Assembly: GCF_918797505.1 (NCBI RefSeq)
Contig: NC_092800.1
Span: forward strand, 35,392,263-35,456,262
Source: Bemisia tabaci
Taxonomy: Eukaryota > Arthropoda > Insecta > Hemiptera > Aleyrodidae
DNA: 64,000 bases
Direction of reading: 5' to 3'
Every line of letters starts with the position of its first letter. Position 1 is the first letter of the stretch. Both the position numbers and the translations under genes were made by a program. The notes below the pieces were generated by a model that did no database searches, was not told where the DNA came from, and saw nothing but the letters and a program-made list of their open reading frames with translations. Positions 55,712 through 64,000 of the stretch are shown here, piece after piece.

Positions 55712-55973
55712 GTACACTGCCGCTTGAAGGAAAAACGCCGTATGAGCCATCAGGCGTTGTCAAATTTTCTTCGATAAAATATAAATTTCCTGGTAAACTT
55801 ATGAATATTTTTCTTCCAATTTTTCAGGGGATATTCTTTGTATTTTGATCTAAAGTTCCTGAAAAGTTCAAGGAAAAATATTCATAACTTTCCTCATATA
55901 TAAACATTTTATCAAAGGAAATTTGGCAACTCTCGAATTTCCATACGGCGTTCTTCCTTAGCACGGCAGTACA
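55712..55973. mobile_element. GTGCTAAGG-family MITE, copy 3
   Basis: GTACACTGCCGCTTGAAGG to its mirror CTTCCTTAGCACGGCAGTAC. Core words ATTTCCTGGTAAACTTATG and GGAAAAATATTCATAAC. Confidence 0.78.
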
Positions 55974-56164
55974 ACAGGTTGGTGTGTTTGCGTCAATCAC
56001 GCAAAAAACGGCAGACAAAGTCGCTTTTGCGTGCATTTATGATCGCAGGCTTTCCCTGTTTGCGAACTAAAAGTGGAGGTGCGATACCTTTACAGGACGG
56101 AAATATTCACAATGAATTTGCTCAGTTATTTTAGGCCTCATGAGCTCTTACGATTTAAAGAAGG

Positions 56165-56582
56165 CGAAGCACGCTGCAGATAATTTAAAAGATGGTAAAG
56201 TGATTGAAAAAAAATCGAGCTACAAGTCAAAAATAAATTAAACAAATGATATTTCAAACCACATAGAGATGAGAAATGATAAAAAACTTACAGGAAACCA
56301 AATCAACGTTTTGACTGCCAACAAACTGCGGTCTTCTTTAGCGCAATAAGTTTATTGGAAATATTTTACAAAAAAAAATATATACGTAAAAAAAGCTACA
56401 AAACTATTAACAAACTTAGTAAGACCGCAGTTTGTTGGCGGTCGAAATGTTTGTTTTGTCTCCTGTAAGTTTTTTATTATTTCTCATATCTGTGTAGTTT
56501 GAAATATTATTTTTTAAATTTATTTTTGGCTCGAGGCTCGATGTTTTTTTTCAATCATTTTACCATGTTCTATGCAGCTTAG
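56165..56582. mobile_element. Foldback element with about 190-bp arms
   Basis: The left arm order is GCACGCTGCAGAT, ATGGTAAAGTGATTG, AAAAACTTACAGGAAACC, AACAAACTGCGGTC. The right arm gives the same words in reverse complement (GACCGCAGTTTGTTGG, CTCCTGTAAG, CAATCATTTTACCATG). Confidence 0.78.
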
Positions 56583-56693
56583 CCAGCCGAATTTGGCATT
56601 AAAATGAATAATTCAGAAGTAGAGATAGCAAGTTTTTTAATTTGTATGTATCACCATGCTTTTCCTTCAAATCACACATGACAATTCGTCGCT

Positions 56694-56818
56694 CCTCTGG
56701 CGTCAGGGCGTAACTCAATTTCCGCGTGATTCCTTTTCCCTATTGAACTCAATGTTTTCCAAGGCTCATGTGAAAATAGAGATACGCCCTTACGCCTTAC
56801 GTCAAATGGGCGACGAAT
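56694..56818. mobile_element. TTCGTCGCTCCTCTG MITE, copy 2
   Basis: TTCGTCGCTCCTCTGGCG at the left and GTCAAATGGGCGACGAA at the right. AGGGCGTAACTC and GAGATACGCCCT pair. Confidence 0.75.
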
Positions 56819-56844
56819 CACTACAAAGTTGGTGACAGGCGCAA

Positions 56845-57122
56845 CAGCGGGCTAATTATTGAAATTGATAGACATAGCGATAGACAAAGAAGACATAGGG
56901 AGGGATATGGAGCGATTCTACTGGTTGGAACGGATGGTTGTTATAGACTAAGAGGGAAAATGATAGACTGACTAATGTTCTCTCGTCGGTTGCCGTTAGT
57001 TAGTCTGTCACTTACCACCTTTGTCCATTGCAACCATTCCCTTTGACGAATAGGATCGCCTCATTTGCCTCAAGTCATCTCTGTCCAAAGCTTTGTCAAT
57101 CAATGTCAATAATCAGCCCGCA
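56845..57122. mobile_element. GGGCTGATT-family MITE, copy 5
   Basis: CAGCGGGCTAATTATTGAAA at the left and TGTCAATAATCAGCCCGCAG at the right, with GATAGACAAAG and CTTTGTCAATCAAT inside. Confidence 0.8.
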
Positions 57123-57239
57123 GGTGATAAACATCAAAGGCTGGCAACAAAAAAATCATCCGAGTTTCTGAATCGTTACAAGGAGGATACATATTTTCCC
57201 GTTAATTAAGGTAAAAACTAGAGCAGATAGTCAAGAATG

Positions 57240-57880
57240 ATGACAAGCATTCCTACAGCATTCCTGCAGTCTAGTAGGTGCTCATATCGACGGTTTAAGT
57301 CAGCAACCACATAACTCGGTTTGCGACGTCGCAGACTTCCTTCATACTTTCTTTTTTAAATTGAAAACTACTCAACGGCAATTATTTAAGACTGCCATGA
57401 TTTTTCTTCTCTGTGCGGAGAAAATTCTGCAAAAACTTCAAGGAATAATTTTAATTTGTTCTCCTTTAAAAAAATAACATAGAGGCGGAGATTTTCAAAC
57501 ACAGCAAACGAGTTATGTGATTGTCGACTTACACCGTCGATATGCGTTTCACGCCAATGATTGACTGCACTGCGTTTGGCGCAATGCGCGAAGTATTCAT
57601 GCAGTCTCGTAGGCGCAAATATGGGCCGTGCGCTGACCGCACCGTTTGGCACAATGCGTGAAGTATTCCGAAAGTCTTGCAGGCGCTAATATACGTTTAA
57701 CGCCGGCCGCATCGTGTTTGGCGCAATCATTCGAACTCGCGTTTGATTAACTGCGGCATGGAATAATAGAGCTTAAAAGGCCCATGTTGTGTTTCGACGC
57801 CGTTTGAGCATTCCAACGTTGCCTCGTTTCTCCCGCATAAATATTTTTTCCGAGAAAAGTTAGGAAAGTTCTTTATACCC
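57240..57880. repeat. TGCGTTT/GAAGTATTC repeat block, copy B, split by a MITE
   Basis: Degenerate units (GCGCAATGCGCGAAGTATTC, TGCAGTCTCGTAGGCGC, GAAGTATTCCGAAAGTC) are followed by AGCTTAAAAGGCCCATGTTG and TTTTTTCCGAGAAAAGTTAGG, the same order as 13926-14330. A palindromic element interrupts one unit at 57288-57539. Confidence 0.75.
57288..57539. mobile_element. CGACGGT MITE with ATAT target duplication
   Basis: CGACGGTTTAAGTC to TTACACCGTCG, flanked by ATAT (57284-57287, 57540-57543). The empty site is visible in other units of the host repeat (GCTGATATGCG). Sister at 58256-58515. Confidence 0.8.
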
Positions 57881-58255
57881 GCGCGCGACCACTATTCAAT
57901 CTTTTCACTTCATTTATCATCAGAAGGTGAGACATCGATGACTAGTCAACAAACTAACCTAAACTAGTGTCAACTTAAAAATACATTTTTTCCCCACCGT
58001 TTCCTGTTTTGCCAAACGTTTACCTTAAATCAACTTAATTTTAAATTCGCGAATTTCTGTTGCAGGTGTCAAGATTTATATTCGCACACTCCGTTTGCCT
58101 TTTTCGCCTGATCCTCATATATTTTCTTAGACCTTTCGCACAATCCTGGATCACCAGGCAGAGACGACCGAAGGTTTCTTTTTGTTTGTTACGAAATTTC
58201 TACGTGCGGATTTTTTTTTTAAACTCACAAAACAAACTGGGCATGAAGTTAAATA
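57881..58255. other. No gene recognised
   Basis: An acceptor-like GTTGCAG at 58065 on the plus strand is followed by an open frame, but no donor or protein signature supports an exon. Confidence 0.35.
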
Positions 58256-58515
58256 ACGACGGTGAAACTACCAAACCACGTATCTCGTTTGCGGTGTTTA
58301 AAAATCTACGCTCGCATTTTATTTTTTTGAAGTAGACCAAATCAATATCATTTCTTGAAATTTTCACAGAATTTTCTCCGCACGAAGAGGAAAATCACAG
58401 AAATTTTCAAGACTGTACGTTAAGTAGTTTTTCATTTAAAAAATAAAGTATGACAGGAAGTCTGCGACGTCGCAAACCGAGATACGTGGTTTGGTAGTTT
58501 CACCGTCGATAAGCA
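58256..58515. mobile_element. CGACGGT MITE, copy 2
   Basis: ACGACGGTGAAACTACCAAA to TTTGGTAGTTTCACCGTCG. CACAGAATTTTCTCCGCACG is shared with copy 1 in reverse. A half copy lies near 51835-51890. Confidence 0.8.
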
Positions 58516-59345
58516 TAATGACAGAATTGGCGTTCGTATTAACGGTAACTTTTATTACATTTATGAAACATCGACGTAAATGCATGCATTCAAATAACAG
58601 GAAATATCATTATATGTTTTGAGATTTTACACTAACATGATGAAGTTACATAATTTGACTCATTGTGTCATCATACGACGGAGTGATAAACATTCCAACT
58701 AATGAGTTAATTCTCTGAAACATTTATATAGTTATAATCGAAACAAGGAGAAAGACAGATAGTCTCAGCTCTTTTGATGTTGGATTGAACACATTTGTCT
58801 TGCAAACTCATTTACGAACAAAAACTAAATATTGATTGGCAATAGGACAGAGGCGTAAATTGTTAAAATGAAATAAATTTAACTCTCGTTTTAATTGACT
58901 TTTAAGGCTCATTATCATTGTTCCGTTCTCACTACTCTGTGTACGTGAAAATTTTACGCTGCGCGGTAAAAACCCCAGAATCTGCCGCCGACCAGTATTC
59001 TTTCTTAAATAAAGAATGATTTTGCTTAATTAAGCTACTTTTTTGCTTAAACTTTGTACTTTCTTCTTGCTTCTAAAGAAATGAGCTTGAATCAATACAG
59101 CTTGAGTCAAGGTATTTATGAAAAAAGAGAACCTTTTGGCGGCAAATTCAAGAATCATTTTGCTTGAGCCTTGCACTTTTTTTCACAATTTGGTGATCTA
59201 TGATGAGAGCCAAGGTGGCGTCATGACTTTGAATCACGCAGAGTGTTTTTACTACATATAGGGAAAAATCTAATCTACATACAGCATAATTCCCCTCATA
59301 GGGTTTGGCTGTTGAGCAACTTTAGTCACGTCCAATCAGAAAGCA
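58516..59345. other. No gene recognised
   Basis: AT-rich. TTTGCTT/ TTTCTTGCTT words cluster at 59000-59170, with weak internal repetition. I see nothing else. Confidence 0.4.
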
Positions 59346-59601
59346 ACTCTGCCGCGAAGGAAAACGCCGTATGAGCCTTCAGCCGTTTCCAAATTTCCTC
59401 CAATAATAACCGAAATTACGGGGAGAATTGTGAATATTATTTTCCAAAAATTTCACACAGTTTTGTCCTTAATTGAACCTAAAATAACGGAAAATTTCAA
59501 GGGAAAATGTGCATGAATGTTTTCAAAAGTACATGTTTTATCTAGGGAAATTTGGCAACTCTCGAATGTTCATATGGCGCAATTCCCTAGTACGGCAGAA
59601 C
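59346..59601. mobile_element. GTGCTAAGG-family MITE, copy 4
   Basis: CTGCCGCGAAGGAAAACGCC to ATTCCCTAGTACGGCAG. TTTGGCAACTCTCGAATGTT is shared with copies 2 and 3. Confidence 0.75.
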
Positions 59602-59921
59602 TTTAGACGCGTTTTGAGTCTGATTGGGTCCATCATCTACTTTCTTTTCAGTGTGTGGACAGATTGAATTAAGGATAAATAAGTGCCCGTCCAGAGTTAG
59701 AACTGAGAGATTTTCTCAACTCGACGTTCCTATGGGGTTTACCAAAATCGAAGGTATTCGAATTAAAATTGGAGAACAAGTCTACGTAGTGCAACCCTAT
59801 CGGTCAGCACTGGGTCAAAGCAAGAATCAATTTATAAAAGAGGGAGCGATATTTCCGCACAAGTTAAGACAAGTCATAAAACAATTTCAATTTTTTAAAA
59901 ACTCGCAACGATTGTTTAAGT

Positions 59922-60040
59922 GGACGTATTTCTACCAAACGGAACTATGTGAATTATGACTTGAGCCCCGTTATGCACGTATTCATATGGGTTTCAGGGC
60001 TCATGTCTTAATACACATAGTTCCGTTTGATAGTAATTAG
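59922..60040. mobile_element. TTGGACGTAT short MITE, copy 3
   Basis: TGGACGTATTTCTACCAAAC to GTTCCGTTTGATAGTAATTA, with CATAGTTCC/GGAACTATG arms as in copy 2. Confidence 0.7.
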
Positions 60041-60328
60041 CGAGCAGACACGTTTCGGGCATGCAGCCCATCATCGGTGCGACTCCGATGATCTGGGGAG
60101 TCGCAAGTGAGTTTTTTAAAATTGTTTTATAAAGAATAAATTTCTACGAAGAAATTTTGTACTACGTAAATGATACATTGATTGTCTCCTTCACGCTCAG
60201 GGACTAAGATAATTATCCCTCACTCTTGGCTCAGACTAAATTTTAAACCTCAGTTTTTTAGACATTCTTGCTCAAGAACGCTACTTAATTTTTGGTTTTA
60301 AATCATTATGAAAATCAACAGACATAAC
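60041..60328. other. No gene; small GC-rich hairpin near 60080-60110
   Basis: GCGACTCCGATGATCTGGGGAGTCGC is a 10-bp-arm hairpin (about 60078-60104). No terminator-like context is meaningful in a eukaryotic genome. Confidence 0.4.
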
Positions 60329-60580
60329 GTCGTTTACCGCACGAAAGAACGTAACGACCTTTCAACGTTGCCAAATTTCCCCTCGAAAATTGAATTTTAA
60401 CCAGGAGAATCTTGGGTATTTCTAACTGAAAATTCCTTTGATTATTCCTCGGATTTCGTGCAAAGATTAGACGAATTCGGGATGAAATTGTACGGATACG
60501 TTTTTGTAAAATGAAACTATTGTTGAAGCCAATTCGGCAACCTTGGAATGGAGTTACGTCCCTTCGTCCGGGAGACGGCG
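60329..60580. mobile_element. GTGCTAAGG-family MITE, copy 5 (diverged)
   Basis: GAACGTAACGACCTTTCAAC at the left, GGAATGGAGTTACGTCCCTT at the right. TTGCCAAATTTCCCCTC and TTCGGCAACC pair. Confidence 0.55.
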
Positions 60581-62940
60581 ATAATATGTTTTAATATTTC
60601 ACTGATATCAATTAGAGTAGAGACTGCATGCCCGTTTTATTGCTGAAATCAAACTTTCAGAGGGTTTTTTTATGTTAGGTTGTAAAAAGATAAAACCTAG
60701 TTTTTAATCAGGGAAACCTAAGTTCAGTCGTGGAACTAAGAAAATGTTGAGCTCAAAACTTTCTCTCTTGTATTTGAGGATCATCCTATAATACCATAAA
60801 TATTCTATAATATCGTAATTTACAATAACAATGTACACTTTGAATTATATTTACAAATTCTAAAAAGACAACAATCAACAGTGGTGGTGACTCTGATCAG
60901 TGTATACCAATTAAATGTTTCGATTAGACTTCAAGCGCTGATCAAAGTTAGCCGGTCGGCAGTTTTAAAATGAAACGGTTACGGATTTGTTTAATTAAAT
61001 GCTTGAAAGATTTGTTTGTTAGTTGTTGTAAAGACATCTGAAAAAGGCAGGCGAACAAGCATGTTTGAAGTCCAGTTTTAGTACATTTTCCGTGAAAAGC
61101 ATGAATTAAAATCCTTTAAAAAAAATATAATGAATTACAAAACTTTTGATGCACTTTTGTTTTGAGTTTTTAAAGATTTATCTTCTTTTTTATTCAAAGT
61201 AAACTGAACTGTCCTAATCTATTTTTGAAACCCTAACATTTCCTAAGTAGCATTTTTTAACGGAGCAAATTGCGAAATTTTGAAATTAAGTTGCGATTTT
61301 TTTACGTTTTTTTTGGCGATAAAATTGCTAGGGTCATCAACATCTGAGTGATTATCCTTAATCTCGTTAGAATCCTATCTCTATAATATAAAATCGAGTC
61401 CGATAGAATCGAAGTTTTATATCAACTTATCACGATTTTTTGTTCGATACTATGTTGATAAATCGCGTCGATGTAATCGCGATTTTATTTTAAGCGATGA
61501 AATCGTAATTTATCGCAATTGTTTATCCCATAATATTGCAATAAACGGACGTTGATAAAATTGCGGTAAATTATCTGATCAAATTGCAACTTATCGCGAT
61601 TACTGGTACTTGAGTTTGGTGTTTCCACAAGCCGGAAATAATAAACATGAGAAGTATTTTAAAAAATCATTAGAATTGTCATAATACCCAAGCAGTACAG
61701 TGCCACAAAATATTGAAATTAAAGTGCAATTTGATTTCAATACAATTGTATTTTTTTTACCATTAAATTGCAATATTTTTACATCATTTAGTCGATTTAT
61801 GCAGATTTTAAATAATCAAAAAATAAGTTCCATGTGTCAGAAAGATAGGACATATGCAATGCATTGAAAAATTGCAACTTATTTCCATTTTATTGCAATA
61901 AGTTTCAAGAAACGGGGCCCCTTCAAATAGGAGCCAGGCAACATACACAACACTCAGTGGAATTGCAATATTGTTACAACGTAATTGCTCCTTATTGCAG
62001 TCTGTGCTCCTTGGGATGTAAATCATGATTAACGCTTTCAAACGTTTAGGTTGTATCAAGCGTATATATTAAGAAAAAAATACAAAGGGGAATTTTCCTT
62101 TGAAATCGTCATAACGAATGCGCATTCATGAACCTTCCCGTAATGAAAATTATAACCTGTGGTTAATGGGAACTATTCTTCGCCGTTCGATATTCCATTA
62201 TGACCAGGCGCAACTGTACTGGCACAGATACAAAGTTATAAACGGATTTTCTTCATGCCTGAAAACCGGTCTGAAAACAAGGATTTCCGTTTTTACCACA
62301 AGGAATGCGCATCAAGAGATCTCCTTTTAACGGAAACCTACCATTAACTGAAAAATGCCTCCGTCTTGTAAGATTACCTCATGACCAGGCCAGGTACCAC
62401 TGCTTATGAATTTTTTATACACTTTTTCTTAAATCATATCACTATAAACATAGCCATTCACTGGATTTTTCATTAGAAAACTTAAGTTTAGGGATACTCA
62501 CAAATTCTCAATTAATCACGATCCCTGCTTTCAGGTTTTAACCGCCGTTATGACTAACTTTTTTTTCCTGTCGGATCGAGTTTAGAAAATATATAGTTTA
62601 TAGACGTATTTATAAAAGTGCATATCTGCACTGCGTAGAGAATCAACAACAGATATGTGGACGTATGTAAAATGAATTAATTATAAATGCATTGAAATAG
62701 CGAAAAAGTATGAACGAAAGTTTGAACTATGAAGTATACCATGTACACAGTTTCTTTTGATTTACTCAATTACTATACATATAGTTCTTTAATTTAGTGT
62801 AAATACGCCCATGTTGTTCCTGAAAGCCAACAAATTTGGTCCCTATCTAAAAATCTCGATCCAATCAATATTGATTATACACTGCATATCCAAAATGTAT
62901 TTTGATTTTAGAGCATCGAGTTTGATTTTGTAAAAATTGT
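60581..62940. other. No gene; ATTGCAAT-rich degenerate repeat at 61290-62010
   Basis: Between about 61290 and 62010 the words ATTGCAAT, TTATCGCGATT, AAATTGC and close variants recur on both strands at irregular spacing. No bordered transposon or exon is seen in the rest. Confidence 0.45.
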
Positions 62941-63049
62941 TCAAGTGTTGCACTGAGGACACGTGACCTTCTGCGTTTTTTCGCGAACGTAATCCTGGAC
63001 GTTGAATGCCGCTCCGTCTTTATCACCAGTTTTTCTTGCTAGTAAATCC
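62941..63049 (-). CDS. Candidate terminal coding exon, unidentified gene
   Basis: On the minus strand an acceptor (CATGTATGTTTCAG) precedes 63049. One leftover base is followed by 35 open codons, DLLARKTGDKDGAAFNVQDY then VREKTQKVTCPQCNT, and a TGA at 62943-62941. The other two frames close quickly. The peptide is charged and soluble, with a CPQC pair two residues from its end that could bind metal or form a disulphide. Base composition is richer in GC than its flanks, as for coding DNA. The upstream exons (higher coordinates) were not found within the window and may lie beyond 64000. I do not recognise the family. Confidence 0.55.
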
Positions 63050-63689
63050 CTGAAACATACATGTTAAAATATTAGTTCTTGTCTGCCCTGAAATGGTCAC
63101 TTGAAAAGTATATATTTAAGAATTAAATATTGCATGATCCCTGATTAAAATTGCATAAAAGACGCTTTTAGTTGTTCTTTCGAGAAATACGTGTTTGAAG
63201 TTTCGAAATTACATGGATCCTTATGGCAGAAAGTTCAAACTGACTTTTTGATGCTTAAAAATTGGAATTTGGGAGCGAATTTTTCACAGAATATGCATGA
63301 AGACCAGTTTTACTTGAAATCCTTAATATTCCTTTTTTTTTCAAAAATTGAACTTATGCTCCTCGTCCTCCAGACCCCTCAATTGAATCAGTGAGAATGA
63401 AAACACACCAACTCGGTACCTCGAAAATGCCCACTTTTCACTGAGGACAGACTTTTCCATAAAGGTCATTGAAGTTACCGTATCTATTCCAACTTGGAAA
63501 TTTAAAATTTCCTTAAATACTTGCTTTTAGGCAACAAAAATCTTTTTTCGAGACTAACTTCTTCACCTAATATGTAGTTTTGTGTGTGTCTTGATTATTT
63601 CCGTTTTTTCGAGTTGGTGTGTTTTCGTTCTCACTGATTCAATTGTCCATAAGGAAATATTCAAAAATTTTAAAGGAAGTGTCGAATCC
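63050..63689. other. No confirmed gene; probably an intron of the preceding gene
   Basis: A minus-strand donor-like site (GATACG|GTAACT near 63476) has no matching exon that I trust. Confidence 0.3.
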
Positions 63690-63757
63690 TCGAAAGTAAA
63701 CGAGGCTTCCACCTATCGCCAAGAGGCCATGAGTGGAGGGTCTCATGTCTCTGGTTG
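63690..63757. mobile_element. Half copy of the CCAGAGA MITE
   Basis: TCCTCGAAAGTAAACGAGGC through GTGGAGGGTCTCATGTCTCTGG matches the right arm of 25210-25540. The left arm is missing. Confidence 0.6.
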
Positions 63758-63789
63758 GGCCGCATATCGGCCAGGGAGCGTATCATCTA

Positions 63790-64000
63790 CAATGAAAAAA
63801 AATTCTCGGCGTTTTTACCAAGGTCCGTTGGTACCTTTACCATCTCACTTTTTTTACCAATTATTGGTAATTTTACCTAGACAGACTGGTAAGCTTACCT
63901 AAAAACTAGTATTTTTACTGTTTTTTTTTCAGGTAAGAATACCACTTTTATTGGTAATCAATTCCCAGTAACTTTGCCATTTTATCTCGGTAATTCTACC
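63790..64000. mobile_element. Element of TTTTACC/GGTAA words, cut by the window end
   Basis: It starts near ACAATGAAAAAAAATTCTCG. The words TTTTTACCA, GGTAATTTTACC and ATTGGTAA recur in both orientations to the last base, consistent with the left part of a MITE that continues past 64000. Confidence 0.45.

Overview
This is a eukaryotic nuclear window, almost certainly from an arthropod and most likely an insect. The coding exons are short, few and separated by introns with GT-AG borders. The rest is AT-rich DNA packed with small inverted-repeat transposons (MITEs), one tRNA-headed SINE, poly-A/T tails and satellite-like tandem repeats. The dispersed-repeat style makes me lean towards a hemipteran such as a whitefly, but nothing here proves the species.

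Three genes can be read with confidence, all on the minus strand and all encoding Golgi-type II membrane glycosyltransferases. (1) 22678-25151 is a two-exon enzyme with a DXD sugar-nucleotide motif (GT32 / alpha-1,4-glycosyltransferase-like). (2) 40670-43837 and (3) 50473-54990 are tandem paralogues of the beta-1,3-galactosyltransferase family (GT31), each with three exons and the same intron phases (1 then 0). A broken copy of the last coding segment of a GT31 gene lies between them at 47831-47943. The window therefore looks like a local glycosyltransferase cluster built by duplication. The enzymes would sit in the Golgi lumen and extend glycans on proteins or lipids; their substrates cannot be read from the sequence.

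Several isolated exons belong to other, unidentified genes: 12891-12948, 13193-13254 and 19575-19693 (minus, phase-compatible with one another), 18040-18143 (plus), 36270-36392 (minus) and 62941-63049 (minus, a terminal exon). A GC-rich island at 9285-9635 may be a promoter or untranslated first exon.

The rest is a transposon graveyard. Families with readable borders are: Transib-like elements (ends CACAGTGG, 5-bp GC-rich target duplications); hAT-like MITEs (8-bp duplications); a large set with ends CACTG/CACGG/CACCG/CCCTGG and 2-bp duplications; and an element with a 4-bp ATAT duplication. Several are nested. Some touch the genes: a MITE supplies the stop codon of the GT32 gene, an hAT MITE sits 25 bp past the first splice donor of the second GT31 gene, and a MITE lies inside a tandem array made from exon 1 of the first GT31 gene. 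All coordinates and borders were read by eye. Protein family names rest on motif recognition, not on a search.
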